A program made the translations under genes and the position numbers. From NCBI GenBank assembly GCA_030740765.1, contig JASLWR010000001.1, forward strand, positions 42,961 through 106,960: a DNA stretch of 64,000 bases, read 5' to 3'. The stretch is from Thermoplasmatota archaeon (GTDB lineage Archaea; Thermoplasmatota; Penumbrarchaeia; JASLWR01). Below the pieces are notes generated by a model. It was not told the origin of the DNA. It was given only the letters and a program-made list of their open reading frames with translations, and did not search any database. Positions 34,635-43,495 of the stretch are shown one piece after another; the stretch's first letter is position 1, and every line of letters starts with the position of its first letter.

Positions 34635-35798
34635 ATGCCTTTATTCATAGGAAGAAACCGCGAGGCGCGACGAGCATACGGATTTGACGAAGTGGCACTG
34701 GTCCCCGGGACGGTCACCGTCAATCCTGATGAAGTGAATATCACTCGGCGGCTCGCCGAAGGTTTGATGCTGGAAATACCATTCCTGGCCTCAGCCATGG
34801 ACGGAGTGGTTGACATGAAGTTCGCCGGTGCCTTTGGCAAGTTGGGGGGTCTTGGAGTTCTAAATCTTGAGGGGATATACACCCGTTACGAGAACCCATA
34901 CCCGGAACTTCAGCGAATAATCGAAGCACCTAATGACTCGGTTACCCATCAGATACAAGAGGTCTATCGTGAACCAATTAAAGACTTCCTCATCGGCCAG
35001 CGGGTGACGGAAATGAAAAAAAGCGGCGCTTATACGGCAGTTTCAGCGATTCCCCAGAAAGCCAAGAGATACGGACAAATAGCCCAGGAGGCCGGAGCCG
35101 ATGTTCTCGTTGTCCAATCCACGGTGACCACCGCTCGTCATATCTCCACCTTGTACGAGCCGGTCAACCTGGGTGAGCTGTGCAGGGAATTGGACATACC
35201 GGTGATTATCGGGAATTGTGTTACCTATCATTCTGCCCTGGAACTTATGGAAACGGGGTGTGCCGCTTTGCTGGTCGGTGTGGGTCCGGGGGCGTCCTGT
35301 ACTACACGAGGTGTGCTTGGAATTGGGGTCCCACAGGTGACTGCAACAATAGATTGCGCGGCAGCCAGGGATAATTACTTCAAACGAACGGGGAAATATG
35401 TTTCCATAATTACGGACGGCGGAATGAGCACAGGTGGAGACATCTGCAAGGCCTTCGCCGCAGGTGCGGATGCCGTGATGCTTGGATCGACCTTCGCAAG
35501 AGCCAGAGAAGCACCTGGAAAGGGATATCACTGGGGGATGGCAACACCACATAAAAATCTCCCCCGGGGAACAAGGATACGGGTAGGTACAACGGGCTCC
35601 CTGGAAGAGATTTTGTACGGTCCGGCGCGTTTGGATGACGGAACCCACAATTTGGTGGGAGCGTTGAAGACGAGCATGGGTTCGGTAGGGGCGATCAACA
35701 TTGAGCAGATGCAGCTTACAGAGCTTCTGATTGCCCCCCAGATAGGTTCGGAAGGTAAGATATTTCAGAAAACCCAGCGGGTCGGAATGGGAAAGTGA
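34635..35798 (+). CDS. IMP dehydrogenase/GMP reductase family protein, GuaB3-type
   Basis: A 387-aa (beta/alpha)8 barrel without CBS domains. The catalytic loop GPGASCTTRGVLGIGVPQ and the glycine-rich IITDGGMSTGGDICKAFAAG phosphate site are intact. The overall form (FIGRNREARRAYGFDEVALVPG at the start) matches the GuaB3 subgroup rather than canonical GuaB. Canonical GuaB oxidises IMP to XMP; some GuaB3 proteins have been reported to act as GMP reductases, so the direction here is open. GAGGTGAT precedes ATG 34635. It leads the plus-strand cluster and is followed within ten bases by guaA. Confidence 0.85.
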   Translation: MPLFIGRNREARRAYGFDEVALVPGTVTVNPDEVNITRRLAEGLMLEIPFLASAMDGVVDMKFAGAFGKLGGLGVLNLEGIYTRYENPYPELQRIIEAPNDSVTHQIQEVYREPIKDFLIGQRVTEMKKSGAYTAVSAIPQKAKRYGQIAQEAGADVLVVQSTVTTARHISTLYEPVNLGELCRELDIPVIIGNCVTYHSALELMETGCAALLVGVGPGASCTTRGVLGIGVPQVTATIDCAAARDNYFKRTGKYVSIITDGGMSTGGDICKAFAAGADAVMLGSTFARAREAPGKGYHWGMATPHKNLPRGTRIRVGTTGSLEEILYGPARLDDGTHNLVGALKTSMGSVGAINIEQMQLTELLIAPQIGSEGKIFQKTQRVGMGK

Positions 35799-35807
35799 AT
35801 TTTTTTT

Positions 35808-37649
35808 ATGGCCGACAAGGGGCATACAATGAAACACGACGCTATCGCGGTAGTGGATTTCGGCGGGCAGTATGCCCATCTTATAGCAACAAAGATCCGT
35901 CGTCTCCACGTACTGGCCGAGATACTTCAACCTGAGGATTCTCTTGATATATTCCGCCACTATGGAGGAATTATAATCTCCGGAAGCCCAGCCCTTTCCT
36001 CGAAGGAAGAGGAATCCCATTATGATCGGGGGATATTCGATCTTGATATTCCAATACTCGGTTTTTGTTTCGGTCATCAGGAGATCGCCAAGCATTACGG
36101 GGGAAGAGTGGCCAAGGGAGAACGAGAGTGGGGTCGAGCGGACCTACACATCAGCTCATCACATCCTTTGTTCGAGGGATTGAACAGAACGGAACCTGTT
36201 TGGATGAGCCATCATGACTCGGTGGTTAAGCTGGGACCCGATTTTGAGGAAATCGGGTATACTATTGGTGGAAGTGAGCGTAGAAAACATCGTTATAGCG
36301 CAATAGCCTCGAATCGTCTGAAGCGTTACGGGTTCCAGTTCCACCCTGAAGTTGACGACACGCCTCATGGTGAGAAAATGCTCTCCAATTTTGTTCTTAA
36401 CATCTGCGGTTGCTCCCCCACGTGGACCATGGAGGACTATCTGGAGAGAAAGATAGAAGACATCCGTAAGAAAGCAGGGGAAAAGTCCGTCTTCCTTCTG
36501 GTCTCGGGTGGTGTGGACTCCACCGTGGCGGCCAAACTACTGGGAATGGCCCTGGCCCCCGGGCAATTTCATCTTCTTCATATCGACAACGGTCTAATGA
36601 GAAAGAACGAAAGCAGGTCGGTATTGGAAATGTTCCACGATCTCGAATTGGATGAAAACCTTCATTTTATTGATGCCGGAGGGTTTTTTCTCAATGCTCT
36701 GGAGGGTCTGGTGGAGCCAGAAGAGAAACGTATTGCCATTGGGAATACCTTTGTGGAGGTATTCCGCCAAGAAGCCGAGGCGCTAGGTCTCAAGGATCAT
36801 ATCCTGGCTCAGGGGACCATCTACCCGGACACCATCGAAACCGGGGGTACCAAACGAGCGGATACCATAAAGACCCACCATAATCGGGTACCGATAATCG
36901 AAGAAATGATCGCCAAGGGAAAGATACTGGAGCCATTGAGCGAGCTATACAAGGTGGAGGTCAGGGAACTGGGTGAGAGATTGGGTATAGAGAAAAATGC
37001 TCTGTGGCGCCATCCATTCCCCGGTCCGGGACTTGGGATACGCCTTCTCTGCTCAACAGGGTCACCCAGCATGAACGTTCGTAAAGGAGTCGTCGAGAAG
37101 GTGGCCGAAATTGCAGGGAGTTTTAGCCTAAAATCACTCATTCTGCCAATCAGATCAGTGGGAGTGAAAGGGGACCTTCGCTCTTACGAGCACCCCGTCC
37201 TTCTTCAAGGCGATGAGCCTTTGGACCGAGTTGTAAAAGCCGCCACGGTCATCCTCTCGGAGCTTAGCGGAATAAATAGATGCATTTGGAATTTGACTGG
37301 TCAGACCCACTCATCGGCAGTTCTCCTCTCGGCCACCGTAACCAGTGAGCGTTTGAGGCTTTTGAGAGAGATCGATCACCTGGTGATGGAATCTCTTGTC
37401 AAATATGGCTGTTATTCTTCGATATGGCAGTGCCCCACAGTACTGGTTCCCTTGGAGATGGACGGCAAGGGCCGAGAGTTGGTCATTCTTCGTCCGGTCC
37501 ATTCCAAACGAGCAATGACGGCGGCTCCCGCTCTGATTCCAATAGAATTAATTTCAGAACTTGATGAAAAAATATCCCGATTTGATGCTGTATCCGGTTT
37601 CTGTATCGATGTTACGAGCAAACCGCCCGGGACCATAGAATGGGAATAA
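35808..37649 (+). CDS. guaA: GMP synthase (glutamine-hydrolysing), fused GATase and ATP-pyrophosphatase
   Basis: The GATase domain has the nucleophile in GFCFGHQE (Cys about 87) and the FQFHPEV histidine and glutamate. The synthetase part has the P-loop LLVSGGVDSTVAAKLL and the HPFPGPGLGIRLL motif. The enzyme aminates XMP to GMP using glutamine and ATP. At 613 residues it is somewhat longer than bacterial GuaA, and fused, whereas many archaea encode the two parts separately. ATG 35829 is an alternative start. The stop overlaps the purSL ORF, suggesting coupling. Catalytic motifs look intact. Confidence 0.92.
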   Translation: MADKGHTMKHDAIAVVDFGGQYAHLIATKIRRLHVLAEILQPEDSLDIFRHYGGIIISGSPALSSKEEESHYDRGIFDLDIPILGFCFGHQEIAKHYGGRVAKGEREWGRADLHISSSHPLFEGLNRTEPVWMSHHDSVVKLGPDFEEIGYTIGGSERRKHRYSAIASNRLKRYGFQFHPEVDDTPHGEKMLSNFVLNICGCSPTWTMEDYLERKIEDIRKKAGEKSVFLLVSGGVDSTVAAKLLGMALAPGQFHLLHIDNGLMRKNESRSVLEMFHDLELDENLHFIDAGGFFLNALEGLVEPEEKRIAIGNTFVEVFRQEAEALGLKDHILAQGTIYPDTIETGGTKRADTIKTHHNRVPIIEEMIAKGKILEPLSELYKVEVRELGERLGIEKNALWRHPFPGPGLGIRLLCSTGSPSMNVRKGVVEKVAEIAGSFSLKSLILPIRSVGVKGDLRSYEHPVLLQGDEPLDRVVKAATVILSELSGINRCIWNLTGQTHSSAVLLSATVTSERLRLLREIDHLVMESLVKYGCYSSIWQCPTVLVPLEMDGKGRELVILRPVHSKRAMTAAPALIPIELISELDEKISRFDAVSGFCIDVTSKPPGTIEWE

Positions 37650-39802
37650 AAAATAAAAAAAAACACAGGAGATGGTGCCGAATAGCATTCAGACTGGAGA
37701 TATCAACGAGACCTGACCTCATCAACGCAAGGGGCGCCAGCATGTTGAAAAGGATAAAAAACGAGCTGGATATTCCTTTGGAATCGGTTTATTACGTAAC
37801 CGTATTCACCATTGATGCGGATCTTAATCCCGAGCAGTTGAATATGCTGAAGGAGCTTGTATTCACAGACCCGATTTCCGAGATAGCATCCTATGAGAAA
37901 TTGAAATCAAAAGAGGAATTCGACGTGTTGATAGAGGTGGGCTGGAAACCCGGATTGACTGATAATGCCGCCAGGGTAGCTCAGGAAGCTTTTCGTGACA
38001 TAGGAATTACTTTGGGTTTAGAGGATAAAATCTATAGTTCGATCCAATACAGGATAAAGGGAGTCGATGGCTGGGATCTTGAACCTGAAGAGATAGCATC
38101 CCGATTGCTCGCTAATCCTCTTGTTCAGAGATGGCAGATCAGGAATTATTCCCAATGGACCAGTAAAGGAGTCCCAATTTCATTGCCACGAGCTGCCATA
38201 AACAGTCCTCCAGAAATAGAATACATCGATCTGGGAGTAAAGCCTGAAGAACTTTTAACCTTAAGTTTTTCGAGTCAGTGGGGCCTGAACACGAAGGAGC
38301 TTCAGGCGATAGTGGAATACTTCGAGGGAAAGGGTGTTGCAAGGCGCCGGAAGGAGCTCGGCTTGGAGAAAATGCCCACCAATGCGGAGATGGAATCCCT
38401 GGCGCAGACCTGGAGCGAGCACTGCAAGCACAAGCAGTTCAACGCCTTGATACACTTCAGGGGAGCGAACGGCGAGCGATACGACATCAACAGCCTATTT
38501 GATACCTACATCAAAGGAGCCACAAGAAAGATCATGGAAACCCGGCCCTGGATCAAATCCGTCTTCTGGGACAATGCCGGTGTAATGGAATTCAACAAGG
38601 ACTGGCTTTTTTGTCTCAAATGCGAGACACACAACAGCCCGTCCAACATGGAGGGTTACGGCGGCGCCATCACCGGGATCGTAGGTGTTTACCGCGACCC
38701 CATGGGAACAGGAATGGGCGCCAGGATCGTATTCGGTTATTATGGATTCGTGGTTGGTCCTCAGGATTTTCATGGTGAGCTCAGCCCCCCGCAGCACCCG
38801 AAAGTCCTTCTTGAAAGGGTTCGAAAAGGGGTCGAGGACGGCGGTAACAAGCACGGCGTTCCCACACCCTACGGAAGGGTCTTCTTCGATGAGAGCTACC
38901 TGGGTAAATGTATAATTCTGGTTGCAGCAGGGGGTATGATACCAGCACGGGTAAACGGAAAACCCGGCTGGGAAAAGAAAGTGGAACCCGGAGACTTGAT
39001 CGTGATGGCCGGGGGGCGTATTGGGGTGGACGGTATACACGGCGCCACCGTTTCATCAAGGCCATTTGACGATACCACCCCGGCAGGTCACATCCAGATA
39101 GGCGATCCGTACATGCAGAAGAAGTTAATGGACATGCTTCACGAGGCCAGGGATGAAGGTCTTTACAATTTCGTTCAGGACAACGGAGCGGGAGGCCTGA
39201 ACTCCTCGGTGGGGGAAACGGCCAGTTATTGCGGCAAGAGAGGCGGCTGTGTATTGTATCTGGATCGAGCACCCCTGAAATACCCGAACCTGAATCCGTG
39301 GGAAATACTGGTGAGCGAGTCCCAGGAAAGAATGACATTTGCAGTTCCCCCGGAAAATATATCCGCCTTTCAGAGACTCGCACGAAAACACGACGTGGAA
39401 GCCACCGTACTGGGAGAGTTCGTTGACAGCGGGACTTTCCATGTCAAGTTCGGTGAAGAAACTGTGGTTTACCTTGAAATGGAATTCCTCCATGAAGGAG
39501 TTCCCCAGATGGAACTGGATGCATGTGAGGTAGCAAAAAAAAGGTATCCCGAACCGAAGCTTGGAGAGGACAAAAACTACTCTCGGGTACTTATGAAAAT
39601 GCTTTCCCGACCGAACATATGCAGCAGGGAATACATTATAAGACAATTCGATCACGAAGTTCAGGGGGGTTCCGTAATAAAACCGCTGGTAGGTGCCCAC
39701 AGCGATGTGGAGAGCGACTCTGTCGTTATACGCCCGACTCATCAAGGTTCTGCGAGGTCGATGAATGGAATAGGAAATTCCCCGAGATTCGTAATAAAAT
39801 GA
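37640..39802 (+). pseudogene. purL: FGAM synthase, PurS-PurL fusion, truncated after about 700 residues
   Basis: A PurS-like region (FRLEISTRPDLINARGASML) is followed by PurL motifs QTWSEHCKHKQF, ETHNSPSNMEGYGG, GGRIGVDGIHGATVSS and VQDNGAGGLNSSVGE. FGAM synthase makes formylglycinamidine ribotide in step 4 of purine synthesis. After SDSVVIRP (about 39730) the frame stops resembling PurL and ends 24 codons later; the second ATP-binding half, normally some 250 or more residues, is missing. At the same point purC sequence begins in another frame. The ATG 37640 lies inside guaA; an AGGAG at 37667 points instead to codon ATA 37682 (IAFRLE, where MAFRLE would be expected). Confidence 0.8.
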
Positions 39803-40485
39803 GTTGCGGTAACTTTGGAACTGTGAGCCATCTTTTGAGAGAAGAGAGTGATTTGAAGATCGAGGAGCTGTCTAAACAGTTCGTACGAGACATACTGCTG
39901 GAGAACGGCGGCAGTGGGGGAAAAGGACTACCCGATCTGAAAGACGAACAAATAATAGAGACCGCAGTGAAATATATACAGCTCTATGAGAGGTTCGTAG
40001 GTAAGAAATTTGATTTCAACCTGGCGAAGAATCCAGAAAGGAGGATCATTGAAAATCTTCGGGATAGTGGTTACTTATATGGCGGCTGTGTCCAGTTGAT
40101 GGCTGCAAGCCCAAGGGACTCGAGTTTTTGTGAAAGATTCATCGAGTCTCTGAAAGATAATAATATTCCATATATTGGGCCATTCTATGCCTCGGCACAC
40201 AAAGAGACACGTAAAGTATTGGAATATCTCAATATACTGGACAAGAGCATGGAGCCGGTGGTGATAATAACATCCGCTGGCAGAAGTAACGGTCTCGGTC
40301 CGGTGGTGGCTGGTAATTCACGGTTCCCGGTCATATCATGCAATCCCTACAGTGATAATGAAGCTTACATGGCGGACGTGCATTCAAGTCTCAGAATGCC
40401 CTCGAAATTACCTTTGGCTGTGATCATCGAGCCCGCGAATGCCGTCCTGTTTGCTAAAAGGATCCTGGATATCGGGAGGAATTGA
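39730..40485 (+). CDS. purE: C-terminal end of SAICAR synthetase fused to class II AIR carboxylase (purC-purE, 5' truncated)
   Basis: From about 39730 the frame reads YTPDSSRFCEVDEWN and LSKQFVRDILL...AVKYIQLYERFVGKKF, the C-terminal part of SAICAR synthetase (PurC). The remaining roughly 160 residues are a class II PurE domain as in vertebrate PAICS: ASAHKETRKV, ITSAGRSNGLGPVVAGN and ADVHSSLRMPS. The PurC ATP and substrate-binding part is absent and the frame joins purL sequence out of phase. Translation might still start at ATG 39799, giving a small PurC tail plus an intact AIR carboxylase. It ends one base before purD. Confidence 0.75.
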   Translation, partial: TPDSSRFCEVDEWNRKFPEIRNKMSCGNFGTVSHLLREESDLKIEELSKQFVRDILLENGGSGGKGLPDLKDEQIIETAVKYIQLYERFVGKKFDFNLAKNPERRIIENLRDSGYLYGGCVQLMAASPRDSSFCERFIESLKDNNIPYIGPFYASAHKETRKVLEYLNILDKSMEPVVIITSAGRSNGLGPVVAGNSRFPVISCNPYSDNEAYMADVHSSLRMPSKLPLAVIIEPANAVLFAKRILDIGRN

Positions 40486-40486
40486 A

Positions 40487-41857
40487 ATGGAAAAAGTACT
40501 AGTTTACGGTTCGGGAGGACGGGATCACTGCCTTTGCGACAAGTATATCGAGAGCAGGCATGTTGAAAAAGTATATTTTGCTCCGGGAAATCCGGGCGTC
40601 AAATATACGAACAAAGGCCGTCGCGGGTATATCGAGCAGGTCCCTATAAGGGATTTCAAGGCAGTGAGGGAATTTTGTCTGGAGAACCAGGTGAGTCTGG
40701 TGGATGTGGGTAGCGAGAACCCTCTTGACGAAGGACTTGTGGATGTTCTGAACAAAGCTGGTCTGGCCACTGTGGGGCCTCGGGCAAAATATGTTCAGAT
40801 GGAAAACGATCGGGTATTCACCAAGACGTTGCTGGCGGCCGCCGGAGTTCCAATGGCTGAATACAGGGCATTTCATGATGCTGAAACCGCCAAAAGATAT
40901 GTCCGTAATATCGGATATCAGGTCGTTGTCAAGGCGAATGGTCTGGCTGCCGGCAAAGGGGCCATTGTATGTGATGACGTCACTGAAGCCGAAGCCGCCA
41001 TAGATACTTTGATGGTGAAGAAAAAATTCGGGAAATCCGGAGATACCTGTGTCATTGAGGAACGAAAGTACGGAAATGAGATATCATTCTTTGCTTACCT
41101 TGACGGAGAACATTTCCTTCCACTGAGAATGTTTGCCAGAGATTACAAACCCGCCTGCGACCCGGGCGATAAGGAGACCATAAAGTTATTGGGGGGAAAT
41201 CTGAACACAGGGGGGACCGGGTGCTGCTGTCCCCACGATCTGGCGACTCCAGGATTGTCCAACAGGATAATCAGGGAAATCGTTAGTCCCACAGTAAACG
41301 CGGTATACAATAAACTGGGATGGAATTACAAGGGCGTCCTCTATTTCGGGCTGAACATTGATGAGCACGGCGACCTCTGTGTTTTCGAGATCAATGTCCG
41401 CCACGGCGACCCGGAAGCCCAGGTGATCCTCAGAAAACTCCAAACCGACCTTTACGAAATAGCCATGGCGACATGGGAAGGAACTTTGGATGAAGTCAAA
41501 CAAAAATGGAACAAGAACTGCTATGTTGACGTTATTGCAATGGCCGGAAAGGCAAGGTCCCCCAGCGGTGGATGGTTCAAAGCCTATCCGGGAAGGTATG
41601 GGGAGGGTTACAAGATCGAAGGATTGGAAAATATCGAACGTGGGATAGCAATATTCTATTCAGGTGTGGACGAGCACCCCGAAAGAGGGCTTGTTACCAA
41701 GGGCGGGCGTGTGCTTCACGTGGTTGGCAGCAGCCCGGTATTCGAGGAAGCCGTGGACAAAGCCTATCGGAACATTGAAAGATTGGCATTTCTGGATCAC
41801 CGCAATAATAACGAGAATTGTCTGAGATATCAAAAGACCATAGGCGGAGTACAATAA
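40487..41857 (+). CDS. purD: Phosphoribosylamine-glycine ligase
   Basis: The N-terminal KVLVYGSGGRDHCLC and an ATP-grasp core (GYQVVVKANGLAAGKGAIVC, VIEERKYGNEISFF, VLYFGLNIDEHGDLCVFEINVRHGDPEAQ) identify GAR synthetase, step 2 of purine synthesis. ATG 40487 has GGAGG seven bases upstream; the longer ORF start at 40439 is inside purE. The usual R-D-H-A motif reads R-D-H-C and several extra cysteines occur. At 456 residues it is slightly longer than typical. No lesion is seen. Confidence 0.9.
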   Translation: MEKVLVYGSGGRDHCLCDKYIESRHVEKVYFAPGNPGVKYTNKGRRGYIEQVPIRDFKAVREFCLENQVSLVDVGSENPLDEGLVDVLNKAGLATVGPRAKYVQMENDRVFTKTLLAAAGVPMAEYRAFHDAETAKRYVRNIGYQVVVKANGLAAGKGAIVCDDVTEAEAAIDTLMVKKKFGKSGDTCVIEERKYGNEISFFAYLDGEHFLPLRMFARDYKPACDPGDKETIKLLGGNLNTGGTGCCCPHDLATPGLSNRIIREIVSPTVNAVYNKLGWNYKGVLYFGLNIDEHGDLCVFEINVRHGDPEAQVILRKLQTDLYEIAMATWEGTLDEVKQKWNKNCYVDVIAMAGKARSPSGGWFKAYPGRYGEGYKIEGLENIERGIAIFYSGVDEHPERGLVTKGGRVLHVVGSSPVFEEAVDKAYRNIERLAFLDHRNNNENCLRYQKTIGGVQ

Positions 41858-41870
41858 AACCGGTGTAATA

Positions 41871-42668
41871 ATGAATATCCCCCTGTTCACTCCGCGGGAA
41901 AGACCCATGAGAGTCGCAATTATGATGTCCGGCTCAGGTACCAATGCGGTGAAGATCATTGAGTATGCGAGAGCTGCCATTGTTACATCTTACGAGGTCG
42001 TAATATTGTTCAGTGAAAATCCCGAGAGCAATACCGAGAAAATTGGACAAAGATACGGTCTGCCTACAAAGGTGAACGACCGAAAAAGATTCTTTCGGGA
42101 AAGTGGTAAAAAGGGGTATGAAGCCCGTAGGTTGTTCGATGGATCCGCAGCCGATTTATTCTGTAAAAATGGGGTTGATCTAGTTGTGCTTGCCGGTTAT
42201 AATTGGTTCGTAACTGAGGCGATACATCATAATTTTCCCACCCTGAACGTTCATCCTGCGGACCTACGGCCGCTGGATGGGAACGGTGAGCGAAAATATG
42301 CCGGTGGGATTGGACACCAGCCCATAATGAATGCAATAATTGGAGGGGAGAATTTTATCCATAGTACGGTCCATATGGTTACTGAGGTCCCCGACGGTGG
42401 GGGAATTCTCATGACATCCGATGCTGTTGCGCCGGTGCTTCCGAACGGTATTTCCCTGGAGATGTTGATCGCCGAGGGAAACCCCGGTTCGATCAAAAGA
42501 ACGGCAGTTAAATCTCAGGAGAGACTTAAAGAAGAAGGGGACTGGAAGATATTCCCGAAAACCCTGGAATTGATATCCAGAGGAAGATATACCACGGATG
42601 AACTTGGTAAAATATATCTGGACGGTAAATTAATTCCCGACGGAATCGAATATGGGAAGGTGATATAA
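41871..42668 (+). CDS. purN: Phosphoribosylglycinamide formyltransferase
   Basis: The protein shows VAIMMSGSGTNAVKIIEYA, VLAGYNWFV and a formyl-transfer site TLNVHPADLR, where PurN usually has N-(I)-H-P-S-L-L. Later HSTVHMVTEVPDGGGIL carries the conserved H-x-V-x-x-x-x-D-x-G pattern. It formylates GAR with 10-formyl-THF, step 3. At 265 residues it is longer than bacterial PurN (about 210), with an insertion before the HP motif and a C-terminal extension. GGTG lies five bases before ATG 41871; ATG 41907 is an alternative. Confidence 0.85.
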   Translation: MNIPLFTPRERPMRVAIMMSGSGTNAVKIIEYARAAIVTSYEVVILFSENPESNTEKIGQRYGLPTKVNDRKRFFRESGKKGYEARRLFDGSAADLFCKNGVDLVVLAGYNWFVTEAIHHNFPTLNVHPADLRPLDGNGERKYAGGIGHQPIMNAIIGGENFIHSTVHMVTEVPDGGGILMTSDAVAPVLPNGISLEMLIAEGNPGSIKRTAVKSQERLKEEGDWKIFPKTLELISRGRYTTDELGKIYLDGKLIPDGIEYGKVI

Positions 42669-42691
42669 CGAAATTAGGCGAAATTGAAAGA

Positions 42692-43495
42692 ATGGCATAC
42701 CCCGGGCGTATGATAATAATTGGCAGGAACCCAATGGATACCCATAACGTTATTATATATGCGATAACCGGCCGATCTCCTGCGAGCCAGGCAAGGAAAT
42801 TCGAATTCAAGGACAACGAACTATTGGTGAAACCCACCGATGAGGAGGAATTGAGTAAGGGCGATCCGGATCTGCTCATTTATCCTGCTGTCTCCATTAA
42901 AGGGTGCGTAGGCGTGAGCAACGGGAAACATACACTTTCTCTCATGGAGAAATATAATGTTGGAATGGGGCCTCTCGAAGTGCTTTCGAGGGGTTTGGAC
43001 CAGTGGACCTATGAACCGGATCCACCTCATTTCACACCGAGAATAAGCGGTTTCATCACTCCGGGTTCTCCCAAATATGCGTTGGGAATATTGAAACGGG
43101 GAAAGGAGGGTGAAAGAGTAATGAAAAAATTCGAATTTTCCATGAAACCGGGCGGTGGGCGGATGATCGCCACCTATTCCGGAGATAATATGAATCCATT
43201 ACCGTCCTTCGGGGGCGAACCCCGGAATTGCGACCTTCCCTTCGATGATGTTCGGGATGCGGGTCGTGCGGTGTACAGAGCTCTTGGCCCAATTGAAGGA
43301 AACGATTTCAGGGTGGCGCTGGCCGCGTTTTTCATAGATAGTAATAAAATAAATCATTATATCATAAACAGGTGTGATGAATCACCCACAGAAATCTGTG
43401 GGTTTCATCCTCGGAAACGCAGGAATCTGCTTCCTCTTCTCCGCCCCCACCAAACGGTGGGGGTTACCGAAGAGGATTCCTGCGGAGGCAGTTGA
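42692..43495 (+). CDS. IMP cyclohydrolase (PF07826 type) with a palindrome-derived C-terminal tail
   Basis: RMIIIGRNPMDTHNVIIYAITGR and AITGRSPASQARKFEF, with FITPGSPKYALGIL, match the stand-alone IMP cyclohydrolase family, which closes FAICAR to IMP in organisms with a separate AICAR transformylase, as encoded next door. Homologous sequence ends near residue 228 (NKINHYIINRCDE). The remaining 35-40 residues (FHPRKRRNLLPLL...) are encoded entirely by a large palindrome at 43376-43488. The native stop seems to have been replaced, so the protein carries a tail of non-family origin. Activity may or may not survive. Confidence 0.75.
   Translation: MAYPGRMIIIGRNPMDTHNVIIYAITGRSPASQARKFEFKDNELLVKPTDEEELSKGDPDLLIYPAVSIKGCVGVSNGKHTLSLMEKYNVGMGPLEVLSRGLDQWTYEPDPPHFTPRISGFITPGSPKYALGILKRGKEGERVMKKFEFSMKPGGGRMIATYSGDNMNPLPSFGGEPRNCDLPFDDVRDAGRAVYRALGPIEGNDFRVALAAFFIDSNKINHYIINRCDESPTEICGFHPRKRRNLLPLLRPHQTVGVTEEDSCGGS
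43376..43488. repeat. Compound palindrome inserted at the end of the IMP cyclohydrolase gene; IS200/IS605-end-like
   Basis: A first hairpin is GATGAA-tca-CCCACAGA-aa-TCTGTGGG-TTTCATC (43376-43409). A second, larger one nests GCAGGAATC/GATTCCTGC, CCTCTTC/GAAGAGG and CCCCCACC-aaac-GGTGGGGG (43419-43483), flanked by CCTC/GGAGG. The order hairpin, TTTCATC, CGGAAACGCAGGAATC, hairpin recalls the right ends and omega RNA of IS200/IS605 (TnpB) elements; this is from memory. No transposase is present. The right arm supplies a GGAGG just before the next gene. Confidence 0.6.

Noticed and set aside
37672-37720. ATG at 37672 as the purSL start
   Set aside because: It is out of frame with the PurS-PurL reading frame and soon meets a stop.
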